From assembly GCF_001613325.1 (NCBI RefSeq), contig NZ_BDCD01000009.1:124001-188000 (forward strand): 64,000 nucleotides of DNA, read 5' to 3'. The notes beneath the pieces were generated by a model, which saw nothing but the letters and a program-made list of their open reading frames with translations, did not search any database and was not told where the DNA came from. Source of the stretch: Nocardia yamanashiensis NBRC 100130. GTDB taxonomy: Bacteria > Actinomycetota > Actinomycetes > Mycobacteriales > Mycobacteriaceae. Positions 35,318-45,433 of the stretch are shown piece after piece (positions within the stretch are counted from its first letter, which is position 1; each line of letters starts with the position of its first letter). A program made the position numbers and the translations under genes.

Positions 35318-36298
35318 CTACGCCGACCCGTTGAAAAGGCCGGTGACGGAGCCGTTTTCGAAGACCTCGCGAATGGTCTGCGCCAGCAGCGGGGCGATCG
35401 AGAGCACGGTCAGCTGCGGGAAGCGCTTGTCCTCGCTGATCGGCAGCGTGTTGGTGACCACGACTTCCTTGGCACCGCAGTTGGCGAGGCGCTCGGCGGC
35501 CGGGTGCGAGAGCACACCGTGGGTGGTCACGATGACCACGTCGAGCGCGCCGGCTTCCTTGAGCACCTTGACGGCGCCGGCGATGGTGCCACCGGTGTCG
35601 ATCATGTCGTCGATCAGGATGCAGATGCGGCCCTCGACCTCACCGACCACGCGGTTGGCGGTGATCTGGTTCGGCACCAGCGGGTCGCGGGTCTTGTGGA
35701 TGAACGACAGCGGCGCGTCGCCCAGCGCGTTCGCCCACTTCTCGGCGACCTTCACGCGACCGGCGTCCGGGGACACCACGGCGATATTGTCGAGCGCGTA
35801 GTTGTTCCGGATGTACTCGACCAGCTGCACCATGGCGTGCATGTGATCGACCGGCCCGTCGAAGAAGCCCTGGATCTGATCGGTGTGCAGGTCGACGGTG
35901 ATGATGCGGTCCGCGCCCGCGGTCTTCAGCAGGTCGGCGATGAGGCGAGCCGAGATGGGCTCACGACCGCGGTGCTTCTTGTCCTGGCGCGCGTACGGGT
36001 AGAACGGCAGTACCGAGGTGATGCGCTTGGCCGAACCGCGCTTCAGCGCGTCGATCATGATCAGGTGCTCCATGACCCACTGGTTCAGCGGGGCCGGGAA
36101 GCTCTGCAGCACGAAGGCATCAGAACCGCGAACCGATTCCTCGAACCGGACGAAGGTCTCGCCATTGGCGAAATCCCGGGCGGTCTGAGGGGTGATGTGA
36201 ACATTGAGTTCCTTCGCCACCTCTTCCGCCAGCTCGGGATGAGCGCGTCCCGAGAACAGCATCAGGTTCTTCTGGTTGTCGGTAGAGAACGCGGTCAC
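35318..36298 (-). CDS. prsA: Ribose-phosphate pyrophosphokinase
   Basis: PRPP synthetase makes phosphoribosyl pyrophosphate from ribose 5-phosphate and ATP, feeding nucleotide, histidine, tryptophan and arabinan synthesis. The 326-residue protein has the ATP-binding region ([15 protein letters not shown] segment [17 protein letters not shown]), the [18 protein letters not shown] motif and the PRPP loop [16 protein letters not shown]. It starts with GTG 36298, overlapping the glmU stop (GTGA), so the two are translated together. The pair is in the same order as in M. tuberculosis (Rv1017c-Rv1018c). Confidence 0.97.
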   Translation of the reverse strand: MTAFSTDNQKNLMLFSGRAHPELAEEVAKELNVHITPQTARDFANGETFVRFEESVRGSDAFVLQSFPAPLNQWVMEHLIMIDALKRGSAKRITSVLPFYPYARQDKKHRGREPISARLIADLLKTAGADRIITVDLHTDQIQGFFDGPVDHMHAMVQLVEYIRNNYALDNIAVVSPDAGRVKVAEKWANALGDAPLSFIHKTRDPLVPNQITANRVVGEVEGRICILIDDMIDTGGTIAGAVKVLKEAGALDVVIVTTHGVLSHPAAERLANCGAKEVVVTNTLPISEDKRFPQLTVLSIAPLLAQTIREVFENGSVTGLFNGSA

Positions 36299-37776
36299 GG
36301 ACGTTCGCCATCCTTTTGCTCGTTGGAAATTTCGTTGGCCGCCAGTGCCGCTTCCGCTGCCTTGGCCGCGTCGGTGCCGGGGCGATTGCGCTGCACCCAG
36401 CCTTCGAGATTGCGCTGCGCTCCACCCGACACCGCGAGAGCCCCCGGTGGAACATTTCTACGCAGCACAGTACCTGCTGCGGTATACGCTCCGTCACCCA
36501 CTGTCACAGGTGCGACGAACATGGTGTCGCTGCCGGTGCGAACATGCGAACCGACCACGGTGTGATGCTTCTTGACCCCGTCGTAATTGACGAACACGCT
36601 CGACGCGCCAATATTGCTGTGCTCGCCGATGGTGGCGTCGCCGACATAGGTGAGGTGCGGGACCTTGGAGTGCGCGCCGATGGTGGCGTTCTTGGTCTCC
36701 ACGAACGCGCCCAGCTTGCCGTCCTCGCCGATGACGGTGCCGGGCCGCAGGTAGGTGAAGGGGCCGACATTGCACCCGGCGCCGATGGTGGACTTCTCGC
36801 CGTGCGCGCGAACTACTTTCGCGCCGTCGCCGACCACCACGTCGGTCAGCGTGGAGTCCGGGCCGATCTCGGCGTCCTCGCCGATCACGGTGTGGCCCAG
36901 CAGTTGTACGCCCGGCCGGATGACCGCGTCCCGGCCGATCTGCACATTCCCATCGATCCAGGTGCTGGCCGGATCCACGATGGTGACCCCGGCGCGCATG
37001 TGCCGTTCCACGATGTAGCGATTGAGCGTGCGACCCGCGTCGGCCAGCTGCACCCGGTCGTTGACGCCGGTGACCTTGGCCGAATCCAGCAGGCGCGCAC
37101 CGTGAACGGCGTGTCCGGCCTCGCGGGCCAGCTTCAGCACATCGGTGAGGTAGAGCTCGTGGCGGGCGTTGGCGGTGGTGATCTGGGAGAGCATCACCCG
37201 CAGCACCCGGGCGTCGAAAACGTATACGCCGGAATTGACTTCGGTGAGGGCGGCCTGTTCCGGGGTGGCGTCGGCGTGTTCGACGATCTCCAGCACCCGG
37301 CCCTCGGCATCGCGCACGATGCGGCCGTAACCGTTGGCGTCCTCGGGTTCGAAGGTCAGCACGGTGGCGGCCGAGCCGTCGGAGTAGCTGCGGTGCTCGT
37401 CGAGCAGGGCGGAGAGCGTATGTCCGTCCAGCAGCGGCACATCGGCGTAGGTGACGAGCAGGTCGCCGTCGAAATCCTCCGGGATCTCGGTGAGCGCGCA
37501 CTGCACGGCGTGGCCGGTGCCGAGCTGTTCTTCCTGGACCGCGCGGTCGATGTCACGGCCGAGTTCTGCGGCCACCTCGGTGACGGCGGCGCCGACCGCT
37601 TCGCGGTCGTGTCCCACCACCGTGATGAGGTACGTCGGGTCGATCTCGTTCGCCGCGTGCAGCGCGTGTGCGAGCATGCTGCGGCCGGCCAGCGGGTGCA
37701 ATACCTTGGGGGTCTTGGACCGCATTCGGGTTCCGGCACCGGCTGCGAGAACGACGACGGCGGTCTGCTGTGGCAT
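36295..37776 (-). CDS. glmU: Bifunctional UDP-N-acetylglucosamine pyrophosphorylase/glucosamine-1-phosphate N-acetyltransferase
   Basis: GlmU makes UDP-GlcNAc for peptidoglycan and other envelope polymers. The 493-residue protein has the N-terminal uridylyltransferase ([19 protein letters not shown], residues 10-28) and a C-terminal left-handed beta-helix with hexapeptide repeats ([31 protein letters not shown]). The short tail ([22 protein letters not shown]) is variable in the family. ATG 37776 follows GAGGGAG; the frame open to 37800 is not used. It overlaps prsA at its 3' end. Confidence 0.97.
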   Translation of the reverse strand: MPQQTAVVVLAAGAGTRMRSKTPKVLHPLAGRSMLAHALHAANEIDPTYLITVVGHDREAVGAAVTEVAAELGRDIDRAVQEEQLGTGHAVQCALTEIPEDFDGDLLVTYADVPLLDGHTLSALLDEHRSYSDGSAATVLTFEPEDANGYGRIVRDAEGRVLEIVEHADATPEQAALTEVNSGVYVFDARVLRVMLSQITTANARHELYLTDVLKLAREAGHAVHGARLLDSAKVTGVNDRVQLADAGRTLNRYIVERHMRAGVTIVDPASTWIDGNVQIGRDAVIRPGVQLLGHTVIGEDAEIGPDSTLTDVVVGDGAKVVRAHGEKSTIGAGCNVGPFTYLRPGTVIGEDGKLGAFVETKNATIGAHSKVPHLTYVGDATIGEHSNIGASSVFVNYDGVKKHHTVVGSHVRTGSDTMFVAPVTVGDGAYTAAGTVLRRNVPPGALAVSGGAQRNLEGWVQRNRPGTDAAKAAEAALAANEISNEQKDGERP

Positions 37777-37883
37777 GGATCTCCCTCGGCTGCCGGTCAT
37801 CGTGCTGAGTTCTTGGTTGCGCCGCCCACAGTTTTGCTGTGTCGGCTATGTGCCGGGGCAACGATAGTGCCCCCGCTCGAGAG

Positions 37884-37954
37884 CTCCGCCGCCAGGACTC
37901 GAACCTGGACTAACTGAACCAAAATCAGTGGTGCTGCCATTACACTACGGCGGA
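37884..37954 (-). tRNA. tRNA-Gln (anticodon TTG)
   Basis: On the minus strand the 71-nt gene has a 7-bp acceptor stem (TCCGCCG with CGGCGGA), a D-arm with TAATGGCAG, an anticodon arm ACTGA-TTTTGGT-TCAGT with anticodon TTG (reads CAA), and a T-arm CCAGG-TTCGAGT-CCTGG. CCA is not encoded. It lies between glmU and a TetR gene. Confidence 0.95.
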
Positions 37955-38017
37955 TCAATCACCCCGCGGACCGTACGGTTCGCGCGGCGGCATGACTGGC
38001 ATTGCGATGTAGATACT

Positions 38018-38063
38018 CGCATGCCGGAGCCCGTTCGTCGAACCGCTTAAGCGAAATCCGGCA
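38018..38063. promoter_or_regulatory. Nested palindromes upstream of TetR gene
   Basis: CATGCCGGA (38018-38026) is repeated inverted at 38055-38063, and a perfect 10-bp palindrome CGCTTAAGCG lies inside at 38042-38051. They are 75-120 bp before the TetR start at 38138 and could be its own operators. Confidence 0.5.
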
Positions 38064-38137
38064 TGTGTGTCGATAGGGTACAGACAGAACATATGGGGGC
38101 AGACGCCCATCGAGCAGCCGTGAAGGGATGGGTGAGC

Positions 38138-38809
38138 ATGACGTCGGGCGACGGAACCAGCAGGCCATCGCGGCCGCGCATGACCGGAACCCAACGGCGG
38201 CAGCAGCTCATCGAGATCGGGCGGGCGCTGTTCGCGGAGCGTGGGTACGACGCGACTTCGATAGAGGAGATCGCGCAGCGGGCGCAGGTGTCGAAACCTG
38301 TGGTGTACGAGCACTTCGGGGGCAAGGAAGGGTTGTACGCGGTCGTGGTCGATCGCGAGATGTCGACCTTGCTCGAGATGATCCGGGAATCGCTGACGCA
38401 GAACCGGTCGCGGGTGCGGCTGGAGCAGGTGGCGCTGGCGTTGCTCACCTATATGGAGGAGCGCACGGACGGGTTCCGGATCCTGATGCGGGATCAGCCG
38501 GTGTCGGCGGCGGAGGGCACGTACTCCTCGCTGCTGAACGAGGCGGTGAATCAGGTGGCGCACATTCTCGCCGGGGATTTCGAGCGCCGCGGGTTCGACA
38601 CCTCGCTTGCCACGCTGTACGCGCAGGCGCTGGTCGGGATGGTCGCGACGGCGGCCACCTGGTGGCTCGACGAACGGCAACCCTCCAAGGAAGTGGTTGC
38701 CGCGCATCTGGTGAACCTGTGCTGGAACGGTCTGACCCATCTGGAGTCGGAACCGAAACTCGCCTCGGAATGGCCGAGCGGCAAAGGTTTAAAGAACCCA
38801 ACGGTCTGA
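38138..38809 (+). CDS. TetR-family regulator (Rv1019-like by position)
   Basis: The 223-residue TetR protein has the HTH block TQRRQQLIEIGRALFAERGYDATSIEEIAQRAQVSKPVVYEHFGGKEGLY, and a C-terminal domain with WWLDE near its end. In M. tuberculosis the TetR gene Rv1019 lies between glmU and mfd in the same place and orientation, so this is probably the orthologue. ATG 38138 is used; the frame is open to 38063, and GTG 38132 is possible. Palindromes upstream suggest self-regulation. The ligand is unknown. Confidence 0.88.
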   Translation: MTSGDGTSRPSRPRMTGTQRRQQLIEIGRALFAERGYDATSIEEIAQRAQVSKPVVYEHFGGKEGLYAVVVDREMSTLLEMIRESLTQNRSRVRLEQVALALLTYMEERTDGFRILMRDQPVSAAEGTYSSLLNEAVNQVAHILAGDFERRGFDTSLATLYAQALVGMVATAATWWLDERQPSKEVVAAHLVNLCWNGLTHLESEPKLASEWPSGKGLKNPTV

Positions 38810-38946
38810 TACGTCCGTTGTCGGGCGGTAGAACTGGACAGTTAACCAGCGAATTGCGAAGGAGGACGGGCCGAATGCTCGAATCGGCTGGCATCGCGCA
38901 GCCGGGTGGTACGGTTCACCCATCCTTCGAGTGCTGTTCGAACTGT

Positions 38947-38982
38947 GATGTCGGTCAACTTCGGGATGTCGGTCTACTTCAG
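38947..38982. repeat. Two tandem 18-bp direct repeats before the ScbR-like gene
   Basis: Unit 1 is 38947-38964 and unit 2 is 38965-38982. They share GATGTCGGTC, then A or T, then ACTTC, ending CGG or AGG-like (15 or more of 18 bases equal), and a third partial unit GATGGCTGG follows. They lie 30-65 bp before the ScbR-type regulator, where an operator or promoter would be. No gene is supported in 38810-39011. Confidence 0.7.
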
Positions 38983-39011
38983 GATGGCTGGTTTGATGAC
39001 AGGCGGATCTG

Positions 39012-39659
39012 ATGGCTAGGCAAGCGCGTGCGGAGATCACTCGCGATTCCGTGCTCGCGGGCGCGGCCGATGTCTTTCTGCGGCTGGGTTACGCGAACGC
39101 GTCCCTGTCCGAGATCATCGCGCAGTCGAATGTGACCAAGGGCGCCTTGTACTTTCACTTCGGCTCCAAGGAAGAACTCGCGCGCGCCGTCGTCGATCAG
39201 GGCAACGAGCGACTGGTCAGCGCCTGCCAGGGTTTCTTCGATCCCCGCGTGCCGGCGCTCGAGGCCTGCATCGGAATCACCTACGTGGTGGCGGATCTGA
39301 CCATGAACGATCCGATGGTCGGCGCGATGCTCAAGCTCACCCACCAGATCGGCGACTACCGCGGCGCGGCCGGTGACAATATCGCCAAGACCTGGGGCGA
39401 GACGCACCGTTTGCTCGCCGAACGCGCCATCCAGCAGGGCGACCTGAAGCCGGACCTGGACCCGGAGACCATCGGCCTGCTGCTGCAGGAGATGACCACC
39501 GGCGTCCACATCGTCGCCGTCAGCACCGAATCCATCGACCAGATGGCGACCCGCATGGAACGCGCCTGGTTCTTCCTCCTCCCCTCCATCGTCCCGGACG
39601 AGAAGGTCGCCTACTTCCGCGAATTCGCCGCCCGCCGCCTCCGCCGCTACGTGCAGTAA
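39012..39659 (+). CDS. TetR-type regulator of the ScbR/ArpA (gamma-butyrolactone receptor) class
   Basis: The 215-residue protein starts MARQARAEITRDSVLAGAADVFLRLGYANASLSEIIAQ, then SNVTKGALYFHFGSKEELARAVVDQG. This is strikingly like ScbR/ArpA autoregulator receptors of Streptomyces (MARQxRA and VTKGALYFHFxSKEELA). The C-terminal ligand domain (LADLTMNDPMVGAMLKLTHQIGDYRG) fits too. No AfsA/ScbA synthase gene is in the window. Tandem 18-bp repeats lie upstream. It probably senses a small lactone-like or other signal and represses secondary-metabolism or its own gene. Confidence 0.88.
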   Translation: MARQARAEITRDSVLAGAADVFLRLGYANASLSEIIAQSNVTKGALYFHFGSKEELARAVVDQGNERLVSACQGFFDPRVPALEACIGITYVVADLTMNDPMVGAMLKLTHQIGDYRGAAGDNIAKTWGETHRLLAERAIQQGDLKPDLDPETIGLLLQEMTTGVHIVAVSTESIDQMATRMERAWFFLLPSIVPDEKVAYFREFAARRLRRYVQ

Positions 39660-39675
39660 CCCACTCCCGGGACCC

Positions 39676-39762
39676 TCAGGGGCAAGCCCCTGAAACCCCA
39701 TTGGGTGTGGGCGAGCCCCTGTGAACTTGCTTTCCGGGGGTCCTCAGGGGCTTGCCCCTGAG
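39676..39762. repeat. Inverted pair of G-tract repeats (copy 4)
   Basis: TCAGGGGC-AA-GCCCCTGA at 39676-39693 and TCAGGGGC-TT-GCCCCTGA at 39744-39761 (9-bp arms if 39743-39762 is counted) are inverse copies of one 18-bp unit. They lie after the ScbR-like gene and before mfd, and can act as hairpin terminators in either direction. Confidence 0.7.
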
Positions 39763-39854
39763 AGGTCCGAGAGTTGGTTGACGAGGGTGTCGGGGCGGGC
39801 GACTAGAGTGGGTTGGTCGTGCTGAAACGCTGATCTGCGCCCAGGAGTCTCCTT

Positions 39855-42800
39855 ATGCCCGAGCATCGTCCACCTTTGGCGGGACTGGCCGCGGTGGCTG
39901 GTGCCGATGCCGCTCTCCAGCAGGTCAGAGACCTGATCGGGCGCGACTCGGCCATGCTGGTGGCGCCCTCGGCGGTGCGGCCGTTCGTGGCCGCCACCAT
40001 TGCCGGGGAGCGGCCGCTGGTGGTGGTCACCGCCACCGGGCGGGAGGCCGACGATCTGGCCGCGGAGCTGGCGGAGATACTCGGGGACAGCGTCGCGTTG
40101 TTCCCGTCCTGGGAGACGCTGCCGCACGAGCGGCTGTCGCCGGGAGCGGACACCGTCGGCAAGCGGATGCAGGTGCTGCGGCGGCTGGCGCATCCGGACG
40201 AGGGGATCTACGGCGCCCCGCTGCGGGTGATCGTGACGACGGTGCGTTCGCTCATGCAGCCGATGGCGCACGGGCTGGGCGATATCGAGCCGGTCGTACT
40301 GCGCCGGGGCACCGAGTTCGATTTCGACGAATTGCTCACGCGGCTGGTGGAATTCGCCTACGAGCGGGTCGACATGGTCGGCAAGCGCGGTGAGTTCGCG
40401 GTGCGCGGCGGCATCCTGGATATCTTCCCGCCGACCGCGGATCATCCGGTGCGCGTGGAGTTCTGGGGCGACGAAGTGTCGGAGTTGCGCTCCTTCGCGG
40501 TCGCCGACCAGCGTTCGCTGCACGACGACCCGGTCGACATGGTGGTCGCGCAGCCCTGTCGCGAACTGCTGCTGACCGACGAGCTGCGAGCCCGCGCCGC
40601 CGAAGTCGCCACCGAGAATCCGGTCGACGCCGCCCTGGTGGAAATGCTCGACAAGCTCGCCTCGGGCGTACCGGTCGAGGGCATGGAAGCGCTGCTGCCG
40701 GTGCTGCAGCCGGGCGAACTGCAATTGCTCACCGACGTGCTGCCCGCGCAAACCCATGTGCTGCTGTGCGATCCGGAGAAGATCCGCACCCGCGCCGCCG
40801 ACCTTGTTCGCACCGGGCAGGAGTTCCTGGAAGCCTCCTGGACGGCCGCGTCCTTCGGTGGCGCGGCCCCGCTCGGCGCGTACGGCCTGGACCTCGCCGC
40901 ATCCTCCTACCGCGGCCTGGACGAAGTGCACGCCGACGCCGACCGCCACGGCCTGCCCTGGTGGACGCTGAGCCCGCTCGCCGCCGACCACCCGGACGAG
41001 ATCGTGCTCCCGGTGCTGGCCGCCCCGTCCGCGCGCGGCTCCGAGGAACTCGTCGCCACCATCTTCGCCTCGCTGCGCGCCCACGTCTCCACCGGCGGCC
41101 GCGCCGTCATCGTGGTGGCGGGACACGGTACGGCGCAACGCATTCAGGAACGCCTGGCCGACGCCGAGGTCCCCGCCGCACCCCTGGCCGCGGGCGCCGA
41201 ACCGGTGCGCGGACTGGTCGGCGTGCTGTGCGGCTCCCTGCACGACGGCGTGGTCTTCGACGACGCCAAACTGGTCGTCGTCGCCGAATCCGACCTCACC
41301 GGCAATCGCGTCACCGCACCCGGCGAGGGCAAGAAACTGCCCGCCAAACGCCGCAACCAGGTCGATCCGCTGGCCCTCACCGCCGGTGACATGGTGGTGC
41401 ACGATCAGCACGGCATCGGCCGCTTCGTGGAGATGATCGAGCGCACCATCGCCGGCGCCCGCCGCGAATACCTGGTCATCGAATACGCGCCCAGCAAGCG
41501 CGGCCAGCCCGGCGACCGCCTCTTCGTCCCGATGGACTCCCTGGATCAGCTCTCCCGCTACGTCGGCGGCGAGATGCCGTCGCTGTCCAAGCTGGGCGGC
41601 TCGGACTGGCAGAACACGAAACGCAAGGCCCGCAAGGCGGTTCGCGAGATCGCCACCGAACTGGTGCAGCTCTACGCCGCCCGCCAGGCCGCCCCCGGTC
41701 ACGCCTTCGCCCCGGACACCCCGTGGCAGCAGGAGATGGAGGACGCGTTCGCGTTCACCGAGACCCAGGACCAGCTCTCCGCCATCGCCGAAGTGAAAGC
41801 GGATATGGAGAAGTCGGTGCCGATGGACCGCGTCATCTGCGGTGACGTCGGCTACGGCAAGACCGAGATCGCGGTGCGCGCGGCGTTCAAGGCGGTGCAG
41901 GACGGCAAACAGGTCGCCGTGCTGGTGCCGACCACGCTGCTGGCGCAACAGCATCTGCAGACCTTCACCGAGCGTATGGCCGGATTCCCGGTGGTGGTGA
42001 AGGGCCTGTCCCGCTTCACCGATCCGGCCGAATCCCGGGAAATCCTGGAGGGCATGACCACCAAGGACGTCGATATCGTCGTCGGCACCCACCGGCTGCT
42101 GCAGACCGGCGTGCGGTGGAAGGACCTCGGCCTGGTCATCATCGACGAGGAACAGCGTTTCGGCGTCGAGCACAAGGAGCACATCAAGGCGCTGCGCACG
42201 CACGTGGACGTGCTCACCATGTCCGCCACGCCGATTCCGCGCACCCTGGAAATGTCCCTGGCCGGCATTCGCGAGATGTCGACCATCCTCACCCCGCCCG
42301 AGGAACGCCACCCGGTGCTCACCTATGTCGGCGCGTACAACGACAAGCAGGTGGCCGCCGCGGTGCGCCGCGAACTGCTGCGCGACGGCCAGGTGTTCTA
42401 CGTGCACAACCGGGTCGCCTCGATCGACAAGGCCGCCAAGCGGATTCGCGATCTGGTGCCGGAGGCGCGGGTCGTGGTGGCGCACGGCCAGATGAACGAG
42501 GACATGCTGGAGAAGACCGTGCAGGGCTTCTGGGAGCGCGAGTTCGACGTGCTGGTGTGCACCACCATCATCGAAACCGGTTTGGACATCAGCAATGCCA
42601 ACACCCTGATCGTGGAACGCGCTGACGCGCTGGGTCTTTCGCAGCTGCACCAGCTGCGCGGCCGCGTCGGCCGGTCCCGCGAGCGCGGGTACGCCTACTT
42701 CCTGTACCCGCCGGAGAAGCCGCTCACCGAGACCGCCTACGACCGCCTGGCCACCATCTCGCAGAACTCGGATCTGGGCGCGGGTATGGCGGTCGCCATG

Positions 42801-43472
42801 AAGGACTTGGAGATTCGCGGCGCGGGCAATGTGCTCGGCGCGGAACAGTCCGGTCACGTGGCGGGCGTCGGCTTCGACCTCTACGTGCGCTTGGTCGGCG
42901 AGGCGGTGGAGGCGTACCGCGCCGCCGCCGACGGCCGGCCCATCACCGTGGACGAGGAGGTCAAGGAGGTCCGCATCGACCTGCCGGTGGACGCGCACAT
43001 CCCGCCCGACTACATCGGCTCCGACCGCCTGCGCCTGGAGGCGTATCGCAAACTCGCTGCCGCCCAGGACGATTCCGGGCTGGCGGCCGTGGTCGAGGAG
43101 CTGGTGGACCGTTACGGACCGCTGCCCGTGGAGGTGGGCCGCCTGGTGTCGGTGGCCAAGCTGCGGCTGCTGGCGCGCGAGTACTCGATCGCCGAGATCG
43201 GCGTCACCGGAACCACTCTCAAGGTGTCGCCCATGCAGCTGCCCGACTCCAAGCAGTTGCGCCTCAAGCGGCTCTACCCGAACGCCACCTACCGCCCGAC
43301 CACCGGCATCGTGCAATTGCCGCTGCCGCGGGTGGAGGACAGCGTGGGCGCGGAGCGGGTGCGCGATGTGCAGGTGCTGCAATTCGTTGCCGACCTGCTG
43401 CTCGCGCTGGACGGCAAAGCGCCCGGCGCGGTCGATGTCCGGGTCGCGACCGAGGCCGCGGCGGCGCGGTGA
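39855..43472 (+). CDS. mfd: Transcription-repair coupling factor
   Basis: Mfd removes RNA polymerase stalled at DNA lesions and recruits UvrA. The 1205-residue protein has the UvrB-like N-terminal module, the RNA-polymerase-interaction domain ([14 protein letters not shown], about 510-525), a RecG-type translocase with Walker [10 protein letters not shown] (about 662-670), DEEQ (about 764) and the TRG region, and a C-terminal regulatory domain. A CAGGAG site precedes ATG 39855. Its stop overlaps the mazG start. Order mfd-mazG is as in M. tuberculosis (Rv1020-Rv1021). Confidence 0.97.
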   Translation: MPEHRPPLAGLAAVAGADAALQQVRDLIGRDSAMLVAPSAVRPFVAATIAGERPLVVVTATGREADDLAAELAEILGDSVALFPSWETLPHERLSPGADTVGKRMQVLRRLAHPDEGIYGAPLRVIVTTVRSLMQPMAHGLGDIEPVVLRRGTEFDFDELLTRLVEFAYERVDMVGKRGEFAVRGGILDIFPPTADHPVRVEFWGDEVSELRSFAVADQRSLHDDPVDMVVAQPCRELLLTDELRARAAEVATENPVDAALVEMLDKLASGVPVEGMEALLPVLQPGELQLLTDVLPAQTHVLLCDPEKIRTRAADLVRTGQEFLEASWTAASFGGAAPLGAYGLDLAASSYRGLDEVHADADRHGLPWWTLSPLAADHPDEIVLPVLAAPSARGSEELVATIFASLRAHVSTGGRAVIVVAGHGTAQRIQERLADAEVPAAPLAAGAEPVRGLVGVLCGSLHDGVVFDDAKLVVVAESDLTGNRVTAPGEGKKLPAKRRNQVDPLALTAGDMVVHDQHGIGRFVEMIERTIAGARREYLVIEYAPSKRGQPGDRLFVPMDSLDQLSRYVGGEMPSLSKLGGSDWQNTKRKARKAVREIATELVQLYAARQAAPGHAFAPDTPWQQEMEDAFAFTETQDQLSAIAEVKADMEKSVPMDRVICGDVGYGKTEIAVRAAFKAVQDGKQVAVLVPTTLLAQQHLQTFTERMAGFPVVVKGLSRFTDPAESREILEGMTTKDVDIVVGTHRLLQTGVRWKDLGLVIIDEEQRFGVEHKEHIKALRTHVDVLTMSATPIPRTLEMSLAGIREMSTILTPPEERHPVLTYVGAYNDKQVAAAVRRELLRDGQVFYVHNRVASIDKAAKRIRDLVPEARVVVAHGQMNEDMLEKTVQGFWEREFDVLVCTTIIETGLDISNANTLIVERADALGLSQLHQLRGRVGRSRERGYAYFLYPPEKPLTETAYDRLATISQNSDLGAGMAVAMKDLEIRGAGNVLGAEQSGHVAGVGFDLYVRLVGEAVEAYRAAADGRPITVDEEVKEVRIDLPVDAHIPPDYIGSDRLRLEAYRKLAAAQDDSGLAAVVEELVDRYGPLPVEVGRLVSVAKLRLLAREYSIAEIGVTGTTLKVSPMQLPDSKQLRLKRLYPNATYRPTTGIVQLPLPRVEDSVGAERVRDVQVLQFVADLLLALDGKAPGAVDVRVATEAAAAR

Positions 43473-44194
43473 GCCTGGATCCGGATACCGCCGCGGATAC
43501 CGCGCGCATGACCGCGGCGCTCGGCGAAGCGGTCGAGGTGATGGACCGGCTGTGGAATTTCGGCGGCTGGGAGGTCACCCAGACCCACGATTCGCTGCGC
43601 CCGTACCTGCTGGAGGAGACCTATGAGCTGCTGGACGCCATCCAGGAGGCCGACGCGGACACCATCCGCGAGGAACTCGGTGACCTGCTGCTGCAGGTGC
43701 TGTTCCATTCCCGGATAGCCGAGGCCGCAGGCGAATTCACCGTCGCCGACGTGGCGGCGGCCCTGGTCGCCAAGCTGGTCAACCGCAGCCCCCACCTCAG
43801 CGATCAGGACATCGACCCTGCCGCGCCGCTGGCGGAGAAGATCGCCGCTCAGGAATCCGCCTGGGAACTCCGCAAATCCGCCGAGAAGGCCCGCCGCTCC
43901 TGCCTGGACGGCATCGCCATGGCCCAGCCCGCCCTGGCCCTCGCCGAGAAGGTCCGCTCCCGCAGCGCCAAAGCCGGCCTCCCCGCCACCCTGATCCCCA
44001 CCGCCCTCCGCACCGTGGAACTCGGCGGCCCCGACAGCGCCGAAGAACGCCTCCGCAAAGCCACCCTCACCTTCGCCGCCGCTATCCGCACCGCCGAAGA
44101 CGCCGCCGAATCCGCCCGCGGCGAACGCGCCCCCCTCACCGCCGAGGATTGGCTCGAATATTGGCCGAAAGGCCCAGCCCAAGGCGACAACTGA
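43469..44194 (+). CDS. mazG: MazG-family nucleoside triphosphate pyrophosphohydrolase
   Basis: The 241-residue protein has one clear MazG core: [16 protein letters not shown] and [18 protein letters not shown], with the four acidic metal ligands in the EExxE and EExGD motifs. It hydrolyses NTPs or dNTPs to monophosphates and removes damaged nucleotides. It is shorter than the 325-residue M. tuberculosis MazG. The GTG start 43469 overlaps the mfd stop (GTGA), indicating coupled translation. Late codons are strongly C-ending. Copy B of the 81-bp repeat begins in its last codons. Confidence 0.93.
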   Translation: MSLDPDTAADTARMTAALGEAVEVMDRLWNFGGWEVTQTHDSLRPYLLEETYELLDAIQEADADTIREELGDLLLQVLFHSRIAEAAGEFTVADVAAALVAKLVNRSPHLSDQDIDPAAPLAEKIAAQESAWELRKSAEKARRSCLDGIAMAQPALALAEKVRSRSAKAGLPATLIPTALRTVELGGPDSAEERLRKATLTFAAAIRTAEDAAESARGERAPLTAEDWLEYWPKGPAQGDN

Positions 44195-44264
44195 TCTCGC
44201 GAGAATCGGGGTAACTCCCCGGGTACGCCCGAAATGGTTTCGGCTCCTGGCCGCCGGCACGCGT
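44184..44264 (+). repeat. 81-bp dispersed repeat, copy B
   Basis: This copy starts at GCGACAACTGA, whose TGA is the mazG stop, and runs 70 bases downstream. It matches copy A (24887-24967, minus strand) at 71 of 81 positions without gaps. Hairpins on this strand include CGGGG-TAACT-CCCCG, CGGG-TACG-CCCG and CCGAAA-TGG-TTTCGG. In copy A the last pairs as CCGAA/TTCGG. Confidence 0.85.
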
Positions 44265-44333
44265 TGCGAAGAGTTAGCGGCACTTGGCCGGGCGCTCTAG
44301 TCCCGGGGAGGCGGAACAGCTAGCGTCAACGGG

Positions 44334-45332
44334 GTGAGTGACGAGGAGCGTGGATCTGTCACCGAGTTCTACCCGTCCCGGGCGGGTACCGTCGGCGCGC
44401 TGCTGTTCTTCCTGGTGCTGACCGTTTTGCCGTTGCCGGTCGTGCTGGACAGCGCCGAGCATCCGGCGATGCGGCTGGGCGGGCTGGTGACCGTGGCGCT
44501 CTTCGGTTTCGGCGTGTACGGCATGCTGCACGAGCTGCTGAGACCGCAGCCGACCTTGGTGATCACCGACGCGGGCTTCACCTATCGGGGGTTTCCGCAT
44601 GTCGGCTGGCACGAGGTGGAGCGGCTGCGGTTGCGGGTGGGGCGGTTGCGGCGCGGCGGCCACGAGGAACGTTTCGCCGAGGTGATCCTGCGCGATCCCA
44701 TCGAATTCCGGTCCCGGGTAGTGGCTTTGGGCGATGTGCGCAAACGCCGCGATCCGGATCGCCCGCTGTACATCCTGCCCGAGCGACTACCCGTGCCGGT
44801 GGCCGAGGCGGTCGAGGCCATGGTGGCGCACTATCCGCCGCTGGTGCTGGCCGACGGCGACGAGGCCCCGATGGCGCGCTCCGGCGACCTGTCCGCCGAT
44901 CTGGAGATGGTCGAGGCCGCACTGGTCGGCGTGCTCACCGATATGCTCCCGCCGGGCTGGGCGTTCGCGGTGCTGTGGTTCGTGCTGGTCGGCGAGGAGG
45001 GGCACGCCGGCATCCAGGTGCAGCTGGCCGACGAATCGGTGCGCAATGTGAAGCTGGCCGACGAGACCGACGAGGACATGGTGCTGGCCGAGGAGCTGCT
45101 GGCACTGCTGGGCCGGCACAAGGAGCTGTCCTACGACCAGATGACCGGCACCTGGCTGAGCGGCCGGGTGGCCACCAAGGTCGATGCCGACGGCGTGCAA
45201 TTCCAGTTGTCGCGCAAGGAGATTCCGGAGTGGGTGCCGGTCCCGGAACCGGATCAGTGCCGCCGCGAACTGGCCGCCTTCCCGCGCGCCGGGGACGAGA
45301 TCCCGCAGTGGATGCGGGAGCGCATCGCCTGA
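44334..45332 (+). CDS. Two-domain membrane protein of unknown function (PH-like N-terminal part)
   Basis: The 332-residue protein has two N-terminal membrane helices (GTVGALLFFLVLTVLPLPVV and GGLVTVALFGFGVYGML), then a strand-rich segment (TLVITDAGFTYRGFPHVGWHEVERLRL) typical of bacterial membrane-PH or STM3941-like proteins. A soluble C-terminal domain (residues about 185-330) is unrelated to these; it starts with DLEMVEAALVGVLTDMLPPGW and has the form of small immunity-like proteins, but the match is weak. GTG 44334 (VSDEERG) is the start. It is downstream of mazG after the 81-bp repeat. Confidence 0.75.
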   Translation: MSDEERGSVTEFYPSRAGTVGALLFFLVLTVLPLPVVLDSAEHPAMRLGGLVTVALFGFGVYGMLHELLRPQPTLVITDAGFTYRGFPHVGWHEVERLRLRVGRLRRGGHEERFAEVILRDPIEFRSRVVALGDVRKRRDPDRPLYILPERLPVPVAEAVEAMVAHYPPLVLADGDEAPMARSGDLSADLEMVEAALVGVLTDMLPPGWAFAVLWFVLVGEEGHAGIQVQLADESVRNVKLADETDEDMVLAEELLALLGRHKELSYDQMTGTWLSGRVATKVDADGVQFQLSRKEIPEWVPVPEPDQCRRELAAFPRAGDEIPQWMRERIA

Positions 45333-45433
45333 AACGCCCGGCGCGCCGGATGCCGGACCCGTCCTCACCGGACGCTCGGCCCCTCGTCCCGTTCGCCGCT
45401 ATGCTCGGGTTGACCGCGGCGCGAGGAGGGCAT

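Noticed and set aside
39744..43382. A 1212-residue open frame antisense to mfd
   Set aside because: The frame is an artefact of high third-position GC in mfd. The product is His/Arg/Gly-rich without any domain, and mfd itself is complete and conserved.
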